Assembly: GCA_963788305.1 (NCBI GenBank)
Contig: CAWBGK010000019.1
Location: forward strand, 111,639 to 175,638
From: UTCFX2 sp963788305
Lineage (GTDB): Bacteria; Chloroflexota; Anaerolineae; Anaerolineales; UBA4823
Direction of reading: 5' to 3'
DNA: 64,000 bases
Under the pieces are notes generated by a model. The model worked only from the letters and a program-made list of their open reading frames with translations, had not been told where the DNA came from and did not search any database. The position numbers and the translations under genes were made by a program. Positions 1 through 10,227 of the stretch are shown here, in pieces. The first letter of the stretch is position 1, and the number at the start of each line of letters is the position of its first letter.

Positions 1-216
1 TCCTGGATCGTCTGCCCCAGCTGCCATACAAAACTAAAAAAACCCTGCCATCAATGCGGTAAATTGATGGAGCTGCCCTGGAACCTGTGTCCATTCTGTG
101 GAACAGCGGCTCCAGGCATGCGCCGGGAAAACATGTCTCTGGATGAAGCGCTGCGTCAGTATACCGGTGAAAATGAGAGCGAATCCACCGGTCAGGAGCC
201 TGAGACTGTTCGATAG
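1..216 (+). CDS. Zinc-ribbon protein, C-terminal fragment
   Basis: The reading frame is open at the left edge and closes at TAG 214-216, leaving the last 71 residues. Six cysteines form three CxxC pairs (fragment residues 5/8, 16/19 and 30/33), the pattern of a double zinc ribbon. The tail after the last pair is acidic and polar and looks disordered. Small C-terminal ribbons like this are common on uncharacterised bacterial proteins, and the N-terminal part that would define the function lies outside the window. It is followed by about 80 non-coding bases and then the acyltransferase on the same strand. No specific function can be given. Confidence 0.7.
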   Translation, partial: SWIVCPSCHTKLKKPCHQCGKLMELPWNLCPFCGTAAPGMRRENMSLDEALRQYTGENESESTGQEPETVR

Positions 217-296
217 GCCCCAAACAATGCTCGAACTCGCACGCCTCAGATCCTCAGAAAGCCGATCCACGCAGTCTCAAAACCTACCGGTTTCAA

Positions 297-920
297 ATGA
301 CGCCCTCCGAGCGGCTTGGGACCCAGCTGGCGAAGTGGCTATTTCCTCTTTTTGCCCGTTTGGATTATGAAATCAGCGAATCGCTTCCTGCCGCAGGACC
401 GGTTATCCTCGCGGCGAATCATGTAACCAATTTCGATGTGTTTCCGATCCAATTCTCCATCAACAGGCTAATTTTCTTCATGGGAAAAGCAGAGCTTTTT
501 AATAACCCGGTTCTTGATTGGGGGTTTCGCCAGTTTGGAGGGTTCCCGGTAAACCGCGGCGAGCGTGACGATTGGGCTTTAGAGCACGCTGCTCAGGTTC
601 TTGACCTCGGGCTGGTGCTGGGGATGTTCCCGGAAGGGAAGCGAAATAAAGGTCTTGGCCTGCACCCAGGCAAAACCGGTGTGGCTCGCCTGGCGATCCA
701 GAAAGGATGTTCGATCCTCCCCGTTGCTCAAGATGGAACGCAAAAGATGTTCAAAGATTTCCCCAGGCGGCCCTCCGTTCATGTCCGGTTTGGCCAGCTG
801 ATCCAGCCTCATCCAGGCGAGACTGCGCTCAGCTTAACCGATCGGGTGATGTTCGCAATCGCAGAAATGCTCCCGTTGGAGGAACGCGGCGTGTACCGTC
901 AGCGGCCCTCAGGTTTCTAA
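297..920 (+). CDS. plsC: 1-acyl-sn-glycerol-3-phosphate acyltransferase (PlsC family)
   Basis: 207 residues. The two family signatures are visible: the catalytic NHxxxxD box as NHVTNFD (H42, D47) and the substrate-binding FPEG box near residue 112 (MFPEGKRNKG). The family transfers an acyl chain to lysophosphatidic acid to make phosphatidic acid at the inner face of the membrane. The N-terminal hydrophobic stretch around residues 11-22 fits a monotopic membrane anchor. Length is slightly below the usual 230-250. The frame is intact, unlike many neighbours. It converges on pyrG, with only about 35 bases between the stops. Exact acyl-acceptor preference cannot be read from the sequence, so it could act on another lysolipid. 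Confidence 0.88.
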   Translation: MTPSERLGTQLAKWLFPLFARLDYEISESLPAAGPVILAANHVTNFDVFPIQFSINRLIFFMGKAELFNNPVLDWGFRQFGGFPVNRGERDDWALEHAAQVLDLGLVLGMFPEGKRNKGLGLHPGKTGVARLAIQKGCSILPVAQDGTQKMFKDFPRRPSVHVRFGQLIQPHPGETALSLTDRVMFAIAEMLPLEERGVYRQRPSGF

Positions 921-953
921 TTTTCCCCGTTATTCAAATTCTAGGATAAACCC

Positions 954-2628
954 TCAGATGACTTCCAGGTCTTGCTGCGTAGATAGGATTTCCGTTTCAG
1001 CCTGGTCGATGTCGGGCTTAATCCCCAACCGCTGACGGATTGCGTCCAGAAATCCCACAAACAACGGGTGCGGACGGTTTGGCCTGGAGAGAAATTCCGG
1101 GTGGAACTGGGTGGCCAGCATGAAAGGATGGTCGGCCAGCTCCACGATCTCGACCAATTTCCCATCCGGGGATATCCCGCTGCAGACCATCCCGCCAGTT
1201 TCTAACATTTCCCGGTAAGCGTTGTTCAACTCAAAGCGATGACGGTGGCGCTCTTCAATCGAGGATTTTTGGTATGCCGCGGCAGCCCGCGTCCCAGGCA
1301 CCAGCTGGCATGGATACAGACCCAGCCGCATGGTTCCTCCCATATCCGCAATGGAGCGCTGGTCTGGCATCAGATCGATCACCGGGTACTCGGTCGTGTG
1401 ATCGAACTCTGTCGAGTTCGGATCATCGCTCCCAACTAGAATGACGCGCCAGCTCTACGACCATCAACTGCATCCCGAGGCAAAGGCCCAGATACGGCAC
1501 GTGATTCTCCCGGGCATAGCGAACAGCCTTGATTTTCCCTTCGATCCCCCGGCTGCCAAAACCGCCAGGGACCAGGATCCCATCCGCTTTCTTGATGACA
1601 TCCCAGCCCCGTTCCTTCTCCAGGTCTGAAGAATGCAGCCAATCAATCTCTACCTCAATCCCCAGTGAGAGTGCAGCGTGCTTCAGCGCTTCTCGGACGC
1701 TGAAATATGCATCATGCAGCTCAACATATTTTCCTACAAGCGCCACGTGCACGACCGGTTTCGGGCGGCGGACTTCTTGGATCAGGCGCTCCCATTCCCG
1801 CCAATCTGGCTGGCGACGAGCCTGCAAACCTAACCGCCCCATCAAGTAATCGCCAATTCCCAGCTTTTCCAGGATCAGGGGCACTTCGTAAAGCACCTGG
1901 GAAGTAACCAGCGGGACAACCGCCCTGCGCTCCACGTCGCAGAACAATGCGATCTTTTCCCGCAGGTCATCCTCCACCGGGAAATCAGAGCGTGCGACGA
2001 TTACATCCGGCGAAATGCCGATCGAGCGCAGCTCGCGGACAGAATGTTGGGTGGGTTTTGTTTTCAGCTCAGAAGTCGCACCAATATGCGGCAGCCAGGT
2101 GACGTGGATCGAGACCGTATTTTCGCGTCCCAGGTCATTCCTCATCTGGCGCAAGGCTTCCAGGAACGGGAGCGACTCGATATCCCCAACTGTCCCGCCG
2201 ATTTCGACCAGGACGATCTCGGCGCCGAGCGTCTTGGAGACCAGGCCTACTCGACGCTTGATCTCATTTGTGATGTGGGGGATGACCTGGATGGTCCCAC
2301 CCAGGTAGTCGCCGCGGCGCTCCTTGCTGATTACTTCAGCATAGACCTGGCCGGTGGTCACGTTGCAGACCCGGTTCAAGCTGACATCGATAAAACGCTC
2401 ATAATGCCCAAGGTCCAGGTCCGTCTCGGCGCCGTCATCCAGGACGTAGACCTCTCCGTGCTGATAGGGGCTCATCGTCCCAGGATCGACGTTTATATAA
2501 GGATCCAGTTTTTGCACAGCAACGCTGAAACCGCGCTCTTTGAGCAGCCTGCCAATCGCAGCCGCGGTAACGCCTTTCCCAACCGAGCTGACTACACCAC
2601 CGGTGAAGAAGATATATTTTGTCGCCAT
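954..2628 (-). CDS. pyrG: CTP synthase (one frameshift)
   Basis: Makes CTP from UTP, ATP and glutamine. The N-terminal synthetase domain begins MATKYIFFTGGVVSSVGKG, with the P-loop-like GGVVSSVGKG, and the C-terminal class I glutamine amidotransferase shows the nucleophile motif GLCLGMQ. The first frame ends at a premature TGA at 1423. One missing base within about 1425-1440 restores HILVGSDDPNSTEF and joins it to the second frame, which contains the conserved run around DLMPDQ and ends at 954. Total is about 557 residues, normal for the family. Both halves are fully conserved, so a sequencing indel is far more likely than gene decay. A promoter-like -10 lies 7 bases upstream of ATG 2628. Confidence 0.93.
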
Positions 2629-2635
2629 GCCACTT

Positions 2636-2663
2636 ATCCTATCCGTTGCGCGGGGTCGATCAA
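2636..2663 (-). promoter_or_regulatory. Candidate pyrG promoter (possibly leaderless)
   Basis: On the minus strand TTGATC (2658-2663) and TAGGAT (2636-2641) are separated by 16 bases. Only 7 bases separate the -10 from ATG 2628, which would put the transcription start at or next to the start codon. No Shine-Dalgarno fits between them. Both hexamers are imperfect, so this is tentative; it is supported by the same geometry at other genes in the window. Confidence 0.35.
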
Positions 2664-2725
2664 AGGTCCATTTTCGAGTTTACCATAATATAGCAGCGAT
2701 CAGTAATATAAATGGACGCCACCGG

Positions 2726-2754
2726 TTGACCCGAACACCTGACCATGATATAGT
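2726..2754 (+). promoter_or_regulatory. Sigma-70-type promoter of the 2766 gene
   Basis: TTGACC (2726-2731) and TATAGT (2749-2754) are separated by exactly 17 bases, close to the housekeeping consensus. The start codon of the downstream gene lies at 2766, so the mRNA leader would be about 5 bases, too short for a Shine-Dalgarno. Confidence 0.6.
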
Positions 2755-2765
2755 AGCAAGTTGTC

Positions 2766-3446
2766 ATGCGAAGATTGCCATTCCTGCTCCTGCTTTTTTT
2801 GATGCTAATCGCTTTGTCGGTTAACGCTGCTCAGGCGCGCCAGTTGGACCAGCAATCCACCCCAACTCCCCAGCCAGACGACACGATCCAGATCCTATCT
2901 CCGCAGACCGGTCAGGCGCTTCAGGGCAGCATCCCAGTCATCGTGAATACAACCCTCGAGAACTTCCAGACTGTAGAATTAACCTTTGGATACGCTCAGG
3001 ATCCTTCCCAGACCTGGTTCCTGATCAAGCAGGGGATTCAGCCGGTCACCGGGACGATGCTGGCGCTCTGGGATACGGGGATGCTCACAGATGGCGATTA
3101 CAATCTTCGGATGGAAGTGACCTTCAAGGATAGCAGCCAGAAATCGGTGACCGTGACCGGGTTGAGGGTCCGAAATTATTCGCCCATCGAAACCAATACC
3201 CCGCTGCCGCCTCAGCCAACTGCGACCGCTGCCCCTGCCCGAACTCCTACATTCACCCCGCCGTTTGCGCCTTCCCAGGTTCCGCCAGCGGCGCCCCCTT
3301 CCCCGACTCCGTTGGCGAGAAATCCGGCAGAGCTGGATCAGCAGGAATTATTAGACTATGCGATCAAAGGCGTCTTGATCGTGGTCGGTCTGTTCGCCTT
3401 CGCCGGGATGATTGGCGGGGTTCGCAGATTAGGGCGTAAAAATTGA
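2766..3446 (+). CDS. Secreted, C-terminally membrane-anchored protein of unknown function
   Basis: 226 residues. An N-terminal signal peptide (RR then a leucine-rich core, residues 2-24, ending in A-x-A) is followed by a beta-sandwich-like segment (about 38-140) containing 'LSPQTGQALQG', typical of extracellular Ig-like domains. Residues about 143-180 are a Pro/Thr/Ala-rich spacer (repeats of TPTF, PPSPTP), and a single transmembrane helix at about 198-218 is followed by a short Arg/Lys tail. The predicted topology is an outward-facing domain held by a C-terminal anchor. It overlaps the pth start and probably shares its transcript. No enzymatic motif is seen, and I do not recognise a named family. 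Confidence 0.72.
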   Translation: MRRLPFLLLLFLMLIALSVNAAQARQLDQQSTPTPQPDDTIQILSPQTGQALQGSIPVIVNTTLENFQTVELTFGYAQDPSQTWFLIKQGIQPVTGTMLALWDTGMLTDGDYNLRMEVTFKDSSQKSVTVTGLRVRNYSPIETNTPLPPQPTATAAPARTPTFTPPFAPSQVPPAAPPSPTPLARNPAELDQQELLDYAIKGVLIVVGLFAFAGMIGGVRRLGRKN

Positions 3447-4060
3447 TGTTCAATAAATCGAGCCAAACGCCTGGCGAGATTCCCGCCTTTTTCCTGATTG
3501 CTGGATTGGGTAATCCCGGCATCCAGTACCGCTTCAACCGTCACAATGTCGGTTTCATGGTCCTCGACCGGTTCGCAGCGAAAGTGGATCTCAAATTTAC
3601 CCGGGTGGAGTCAAAGGCGCTGGTCACAAAAGCCGAGATCGACGGAAAAAGGATCATCCTTGCCAAACCGCACACCTACATGAACCTTTCCGGCCAGGCG
3701 GTTGGCGCGCTGTTAAAGTATTATAAAATCTCTTTAGATCGCTTGCTCGTAGCGTCCGATGATGTCGACCTGCCTTTAGGGACACTGCGCCTGCGCCCCG
3801 GCGGAGGCTCGGCAGGACAGAAAGGGATTGCTTCCATTATTGACAGGTTGGGGACTCAAGACTTCCCACGCTTGCGCGTTGGGATCGGCCGCCCCCCAGG
3901 CAGGATGGATTCCGCTGATTATGTGCTGCAGGATTTTTCCAGCGGCGAAAGGGTCATCCTGGTCGAAACGTTGGATCGAGCAGTAAATTCAATCCTGTCC
4001 TTTATAAATGAAGGCCTGGATGCAGCAATGAACCAATACAACGGTACGGTTATTGAGTAA
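3446..4060 (+). CDS. pth: Peptidyl-tRNA hydrolase
   Basis: Releases tRNA from peptidyl-tRNA that drops off ribosomes. Visible signatures are GLGNPG with N23, the catalytic NRHNVGF with H33, KPHTYMNLSG, and the DDVDLPLG acid loop. ATG 3446 is preferred over the in-frame TTG just before it, because it overlaps the stop of the preceding gene (TGATG arrangement). This gives 204 residues with a slightly long N-terminus. The stop overlaps the mfd start by one base (TAATG), implying translational coupling. The frame is intact. Confidence is high from the complete active-site pattern. Confidence 0.95.
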   Translation: MFNKSSQTPGEIPAFFLIAGLGNPGIQYRFNRHNVGFMVLDRFAAKVDLKFTRVESKALVTKAEIDGKRIILAKPHTYMNLSGQAVGALLKYYKISLDRLLVASDDVDLPLGTLRLRPGGGSAGQKGIASIIDRLGTQDFPRLRVGIGRPPGRMDSADYVLQDFSSGERVILVETLDRAVNSILSFINEGLDAAMNQYNGTVIE

Positions 4061-7000
4061 TGCCACAGACAGCCGGATTAGAGCTCCTGATCGGTCCAAT
4101 CATCCAGTCTGAGAAGAACCTCCTGGTCAGTTTGGAAGCCGGGACATCCGAGCCGCCGCTGGGATTGCGGCGTTCAGCTCGCCTGCCTGTCCTCGCCGGT
4201 CTGTATTCCGAGCTTAAGCGGACTATTCTTATCGTCACGGACCGGGCCGATCGCGCCCTGACGATATTCGATGAGCTTGGGCTTTGGCTGCCCGATGCGC
4301 CGCGTTTGCTCTTCCCTGAGCCAACGCCGCTTTTTTACGAAAATGCATCCTGGGGCGAGAGCACTCGCCGCGAGCGTCTGACAGCGCTCACGACCCTGGC
4401 TGCATATCATATCCCGGGCGCATCGCGCCTCGATCAGCCGCCAATTTTGGTCGCGCCAGCGCGCGCCTTAATGACACGTACCATCCCTCGCCGGGATTTC
4501 CTGAAAGCCGCACGGACGTTGAAGGTCGGTCAGGTGATTCGGATAGACGAGCTAACCAGGATCTGTCTGCGGTTGAATTACGAATCCGTCAACACCGTCA
4601 TTGCTCCAGGACAGTTTGCCCGGCGTGGAGGCATTCTGGATATCTGGCCGACGGCCGAGGCTCAGCCGCGTCGTCTGGAATTCTTTGGCGATGAGATCGA
4701 CACACTTCGTGAATTTGATCCCAGCACCCAGAGGACTTCAAAACCATCTGATGATGCAGACGAGGCGCGCATCCTGATTACCCCGGCGCGCGAATTTCTG
4801 CTGCGGGACGGCGAGCTTCCAACCGGATTGGATGAGGGCCCAAGCGAATTCTATCTGCCGCTTTTTCATCCCACACCAGCTGGCTTGCTCGATTATCTGC
4901 CTCGCCATGCATTGGTTTTGGTTGATGATCGACAGGCGTTGGAAGAGGCGATTTCCGAGATTGAAACACAGGCAATCGAAACCCGGCGCGACTCGATCTC
5001 TGAAGGAACGCTCCCCGAAGACTTCCCGGTCCCGTATCTAACCCTCGATGAGATCAACGACATGTTGAGCGTCCATCTGACCCAGGATCTAGCTCAAAGC
5101 GGGAAAGAGCTTGAGGTTGAGCTGGAACCCGAAAATGTCAGGCTGTTCGGCCAGCGCTTCCAACCTGGTGAGCGTTTCTTAGGACGTTTGAAGACTTTGA
5201 TGGAGTCGTTGAAAGCACGGTTTCAGGCCGGCGAAGTGCTGGTGATCGTCTCTCGCCAATCTGCCCGACTGCGCGAGCTGTGGCAAGAACAGCGCCTATC
5301 GAACGGTGCTGGCTGGCCGGTATTTATTGAAGGCAGCCTATCAGAAGGTTGGAGCTTCGCAACAGAAACTGGTGGTCTGATCCATTTACTGACGGATGGC
5401 GAAATCTTCGGCTGGCGCAGGCCAGAGCCGCGCCGCAGGGCTAAGCGCTATGCTGAAGCCCCAGAGAGCGGCTACTCTGACCTCCTTGTCGATGAATATG
5501 TCGTCCATGTTGACCATGGGATCGGGCGTTATATCGGGCTGGTGCGCCGTAGCGTCGATGGGTTTGAGCGCGAATATCTGACGATTGAGTATGCCGACGA
5601 TTCTCACCTTTTCGTCCCGGTCCATCAGGCTGACCGGCTGACCCGTTATGTCGGCTCGGACAGCCGTCCCCCAACGCTCAGCCGTCTGGGCAGCAGTGAG
5701 TGGCGCAATGTAAAAGCTTACGTTAAGGAGTCTGTCCAGGAAGTTGCAGAGGAGCTCCTGGAGCTTTATGCGAAGCGAAGCGTGGTCCAGGGATATGAGT
5801 TCGCTGAAGACTCAATCTGGCAGCAGGAGTTGGAGGCAAGCTTTCCCTATATTGAAACGGACGACCAGATGCGAGTGCTTTCAGAAGTCAAGCGTGACAT
5901 GCACCTCGCCCGCCCGATGGACCGCCTGATCTGCGGTGATGTCGGTTATGGAAAGACCGAAGTTGCGCTGCGGGCCGCATTCAAAGCCGTCGAAAATGGA
6001 AAGCAAGTCGCAATCCTGGTCCCTACCACGGTGCTGGCTCAGCAGCATTTCCAGACCTTCACACAGCGCCTGTCGGCTTTCCCCGTCGAAGTTGAGATGC
6101 TCTCGCGGTTCCGCTCCCCGCAGCAGCAGCACGAGATCGTCTCAAAACTGTCGAACGGTAAAGTGGATATTGTGATCGGTACGCACCGTCTGCTGTCTTC
6201 CGATGTGAATTTCAAGGATCTCGGTCTGCTGATCATCGATGAAGAACAGCGTTTCGGTGTCACCCATAAAGAGAAGCTCAAGCAAATGCGCACGGAAGTC
6301 GATGTGCTGACGCTGACTGCGACGCCGAATTCCTCGCACACTATATATGGCGCTGAGCGGTGTGCGCGACATTTCGACCATCAATACACCGCCAGAAGAG
6401 CGTTTGCCGATCGTCACGCATGTCGGTCCTTATTCTCCGCGGCTTGTCAAGCAGGCGATCCAGCGTGAATTGGAGCGCGGCGGTCAGATTTTTTTCGTCC
6501 ATAATCGAGTCCAGACCATCGGAGCAATGCACAGCCACCTGCAGCAGATGGTCCCCGAAGCGCGTATCACTGTCGCTCACGGCCAGATGGACGAGACCCG
6601 GCTCGCCAGTCGGATGGAGGCCTTTTCACGTGGCGACGTAGATGTGCTCCTCTCGACCTCCATCATTGAGTCTGGCCTGGATATCCCCAACGCAAATACA
6701 TTGATCGTCGATCGGGCAGACACATTCGGTCTGGCGCAGCTTTATCAGCTGCGCGGCAGGGTTGGGCACGGCGCGCAGCGCGCCTATGCATATTTCTTCC
6801 GGCATAACCGCAAATCGCCGACCTATGAAGGCCGTCAGCGGCTGGAAACGATCGCAGAGAATACCCAGCTCGGTGCAGGTTTCTCCATTGCGATCCGCGA
6901 CCTGGAAATCCGCGGCACTGGCGATATCCTCGGCACCCGCCAACATGGGCATATCGCTGCTGTCGGATTTCACTTGTACACCAGCATGCTGGCCCAGGCT

Positions 7001-7510
7001 GTCCACCGCTTGCGGTCAGGATCGGATCAGCAGAATGTCCCAACCATCCCCGGCGCCAGCCTGCCGTTGAATCCAGTCAATGTTGAGCTGCCGCTGCCGT
7101 CCGCGATCCCGGTCGATTATGTCTCGGATAACCGCGTCCGCCTGGGGCTATACCGGCGCATGGCCGAAGCCAGGGAAACCACCGATCTGGAAGCGATGAT
7201 CGAGGAGTTTACGGATCGCTTCGGTCCCATACCGGAGGCGGTCAGCAACCTTTTCACCCAGTTCAAGATCAAGCTTTTCGCCGAACGCGCCGGTCTCGCC
7301 TCGCTGACTGTAGAAAACGGCCAGTATGCGCTTCGCTTCCCGGATGGCGAAATCCCGGAAGATCTGCCTGCGCTTGGACCACAGGTGCGCCTTGGTAGGA
7401 CCGCATTATGGATCCCGATCCCGGATGCTGCGGGTGGGCTCGAGCTGCTGTTGGAAATTCTCGACGGGCTTCAGGTCCGTGAAAAATCGCCCGTATCGGA
7501 GGCAGGCTGA
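4060..7510 (+). CDS. mfd: Transcription-repair coupling factor (one frameshift)
   Basis: DNA translocase that removes RNA polymerase stalled at lesions and recruits UvrA. In order: a UvrB-like N-terminal module, the RNA-polymerase-interacting (CarD-like) domain around residue 480 (VDEYVVHVDHGIGRYIGL), a RecG-like helicase with Walker A GDVGYGKTEVALRAAF near residue 623 and the DEEQ box near 725, then the TRCF C-terminal domain. The frame breaks at 6328-6329, where one extra A in 'ccgaattcc' disrupts ATPIPRTLYMALSG. Removing it rejoins the two open frames into about 1,150 residues, the normal length. It is coupled to pth by overlapping stop and start. The helicase core is perfectly conserved, so a sequencing error is the likeliest cause. 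Confidence 0.95.
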
Positions 7511-7511
7511 G

Positions 7512-8182
7512 ATGGCGCTTTTCCCGGCTGGAATTCCCCTCTCCAAACGCCTGTTCGACCTGCTGGCATCGGCCTCCGGCTTGTTGATTCTTTCACCTAT
7601 CCTGATCGTCCTGGCGCTTTTCGTTCGATTCAAGCTGGGGTCGCCGGTTCTGTTCAAGCAGCTCCGCCCAGGCTTGAAGAGCCGTCCTTTTTGGATCTAT
7701 AAATTCCGATCGATGGCTGATCTTCGCGATGAACAGGGCGAATTGCTTCCTGATCAGGCAAGAACTCTCCGCCTGGGGAGAGTACTTGCGCTCCACCAGC
7801 CTGGATGAGCTGCCCGAGCTGCTCAATGTGCTGCGTGGCGAGATGAGCTTCGTCGGACCGCGCCCGCTCCTGATGAGCTATCTGGCTCGCTACAGCCCAG
7901 AGCAAGCCCGCCGCCATGACGCTCTCCCGGGGATCACAGGCTGGGCCCAGGTCAATGGTCGGAATGTGCTGACACTGGGAAGATAAATTCCGGTTGGACG
8001 TCTGGTACGTCGATCACTGGTCATTTTGGCTGGATATCCGCATTCTGCTGGCAACGCTGGGAAAAGTGATCCGTCGGGAAGGGATCAGCCAACCCGGGTA
8101 TGCCACAGCCGAGGAGTTCATGGGCTCAAATGATTTTTCTGATGTTGAATCACCAGGGCAGGCAGGAGACCATGTCTGCTGA
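7512..8182 (+). CDS. PglC/WcaJ-type sugar-1-phosphate transferase (two frameshifts)
   Basis: Monotopic phosphoglycosyl transferase that moves a sugar phosphate from a nucleotide sugar to a polyprenyl phosphate at the cytoplasmic membrane. An N-terminal membrane helix (residues about 17-40) is followed by KQLRPGLKSRPFWIYKFRSM, then SLDELPELLNVLRGEMSFVGPRP with the catalytic Asp-Glu pair, then PGITGWAQVNGRN. The reading frame changes near 7780 and again at about 7977, where an extra C breaks LTWEDKFRLDVWYVDHWS. The reconstructed protein is about 223 residues, the short PglC-like form without the extra helices of WbaP. It starts one base after the mfd stop and overlaps the E1-alpha gene by 11 bases, so it heads the glycan block. 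The substrate sugar is unknown. Confidence 0.9.
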
Positions 8183-9116
8183 AAACTTAATCGATAACAA
8201 CGAGCTTTACCGGATCATGTTCCGGATCCGCCGTTTTGAAGAGACGGTATTGGAAAATTTTTCCAGGGGCGTTTTTTTTGGCACCACGCACACCTACCTC
8301 GGCGAAGAAGCCGATGCTGCCGGTGTGCTCACGAATCTGAGTGAGGCTGATATCGTTTTCAGCAACCACCGCTGCCATGGTCACTTCCTCGCCTGCGGTG
8401 GAAGTCCGGTCGCGCTGTTTGCCGAGATGATGGGGAAATCCAGCGGAGTTTGCGGAGGAAGGGGCGGCTCGCAGCATCTGCACTGGCACAATTTCTACTC
8501 CAATGGCGTGCAGGGAGGCATCCTGCCGATTGCGACCGGGATGGCAGTGGCTGAGAAGTGGAAAGAGAGCGGAGCTGTGACGGTCGTTTTCCTCGGCGAC
8601 GGCACGCTGGGGGAGGGCGTTCTCTATGAATCGTTGAATCTGGCCTCGCTCTGGGGCGCTCCCATCCTGTATGTCGTCGAAAACAACCGGATCGCCCAGA
8701 CTACACCGATCGAGCTGGCCGTCTCGGGCAGCATTTCCGCCCGGTTCGAGGCTTTCGGCATCCCGGCTGCAGAGCTCGATAGCAGCGATGTGCTGGAAAT
8801 CCTCCCGCTGGCAAAGCGGCTGCTCGCTGAAATCCGGCAGAACTTGAAGCCGCGCGCTCTCATCATCGAAACGGTTCGCTTTGGACCGCACTCGAAAGGC
8901 GACGATACTCGCCCGCCGGAAGTGGTTTCCAGGCTCCGGCAGGATCGCGATCCGCTTACCATTCACGCCAGACGACTCGATCCAGCCGCGCGAGCCGGGA
9001 TCGAAGCTGAGGTCCAGGTCGAGATCGACACCGCATTCCAGGCCGCCCTGGAGAGCCCTACCCCAAATCCAATCCTGGATGAGACGGGCGCTTTAGGACA
9101 ACGTCTTTTCGATTGA
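8172..9116 (+). CDS. TPP-dependent 2-oxoacid dehydrogenase E1, alpha subunit
   Basis: 314 residues from ATG 8172, chosen because AGGAG sits 6 bases upstream. The family decarboxylates a 2-oxo acid on thiamine diphosphate and passes the acyl group to a lipoyl arm. The TPP motif is complete: GDG at 142-144 and NN at 171-172, about 27 residues apart. HRCHGHFLA and GRGGSQHLH are typical of PdhA/AcoA/BkdA proteins. The gene overlaps the PglC-like gene and is followed after 8 bases by the beta subunit. No E2 core or E3 gene follows. Instead, the block carries a lipoyl-domain acyltransferase fusion. The substrate (pyruvate or another 2-oxo acid) cannot be told from the sequence. Confidence 0.88.
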   Translation: MSAENLIDNNELYRIMFRIRRFEETVLENFSRGVFFGTTHTYLGEEADAAGVLTNLSEADIVFSNHRCHGHFLACGGSPVALFAEMMGKSSGVCGGRGGSQHLHWHNFYSNGVQGGILPIATGMAVAEKWKESGAVTVVFLGDGTLGEGVLYESLNLASLWGAPILYVVENNRIAQTTPIELAVSGSISARFEAFGIPAAELDSSDVLEILPLAKRLLAEIRQNLKPRALIIETVRFGPHSKGDDTRPPEVVSRLRQDRDPLTIHARRLDPAARAGIEAEVQVEIDTAFQAALESPTPNPILDETGALGQRLFD

Positions 9117-9124
9117 GGATCAAA

Positions 9125-10163
9125 ATGGCCAGTGTATTGGATTCCTTAAATTCCGCCCTGGTTCGGGCTCTCAGCGACGATCAACGGGTGATCCTGCTCG
9201 GTGAAGATGTCCTTGATCCCTATGGCGGTGCATTCAAAGTGACCCGCGGGCTTTCCGATCTCTTTCCCGGGCGTGTGCTGACCACTCCGATTTCTGAAGC
9301 TGGTATCGTCGGCATCGCGACCGGGATGGCGCTGCGCGGGTTTCGTCCGGTGGTCGAGATCATGTTCGGTGATTTCATCACACTGGCGGCCGACCAGCTC
9401 GATCAACCATGCGTCCAAGTTCCGATGGATGTACAACCAGCAGGCAAGCGTCCCGCTGGTCGTTCGCACCCCGATGGGCGGGAGGCGGGGTTACGGGCCT
9501 ACCCACAGCCAGACCCTCGAAAAGCTGTTCCTCGGGGTGCCTGGGCTGCGGGTACTTGCGCCTTGCGCTCTGGGCGACCCGGGAAAACTGCTCCATCAAG
9601 CCATTTTCGACGATGATCCCGTCCTTTTCATTGAAAATAAGCTTCTTTATCTGCTCCGCACCCAGGAAATCGAGGGGGACAGTGAGTTCGAGATCCAGGA
9701 ACGCTTGCCAGAACCAGAGAATTCCCATTCGGGGGTAAATCCCTATGCCCCAACCTACATTTTAAAGGTGCGCGGGGCTCCGCAGGCCGCTCTGACCCTG
9801 GCGACATACGGTTATATGGTAGAGCTTGCCCGCCAGGCCGCACTCCGGCTGGCGTATGATCAGGAGATTTTTGTTGAGCTCGTCGCCCCAACCCAGCTGG
9901 CTCCATTCGCAACAGCTGAAATCCTGGAGTCCGTTGGCAGGACCCGTAGGCTGCTGACCCTGGAGGAAGGAACACGGCCCCTTGGCTGGGGCGCAGAAAT
10001 CGTTTCTCAGGCCGCCCAGGCGCTCGGACCTCGCCTGCTGGCATCCGATCGGATCGCTGCCTTGAACCTGCCCGTACCAGCTAGCGGGCTGCTTGAAGCC
10101 AATGTACTCCCGGATATTGAATCTATCCTTGCAAAATGCCAAAAAATCGTCATCCAAAGGTAA
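9125..10163 (+). CDS. 2-oxoacid dehydrogenase E1, beta subunit (one frameshift)
   Basis: Forms the heterotetramer with the alpha subunit at 8172-9116. The N-terminal half shows LLGEDVLDPYGGAFKVTRGL, then TPISEAGIVGIATGMALRG (the conserved glutamate of the active site) and FGDFITLAADQL. The frame changes at about 9400-9410, after which the other frame continues INHASKFRWMYNQQ, VVRTPMGGRRGYGPTHSQ and FLGVPGLRVLAPC, all E1-beta signatures. Corrected length is about 345 residues, with the C-terminal transketolase domain intact. ATG 9125 has GAGGATC just upstream. A 64-base gap without a clear terminator separates it from the NHL gene. One missing base probably explains the break. Confidence 0.88.
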
Positions 10164-10227
10164 AATAAGCTCTCAGACGAATAGTATTTTTTAGACAAAA
10201 TTTATCGATATCAGAGAGACGGCAACA

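Noticed and set aside
8187..8966. Long open frame on the minus strand across E1-alpha
   Set aside because: It mirrors the codon structure of the plus-strand E1-alpha gene, which has all TPP motifs. No ribosome-binding site or recognisable domain supports it.
8172..10163. Housekeeping pyruvate dehydrogenase operon
   Set aside because: The E2 catalytic domain and E3 are absent, and the lipoyl domain is attached to a sugar acyltransferase within glycan genes. Not excluded entirely, but less likely.
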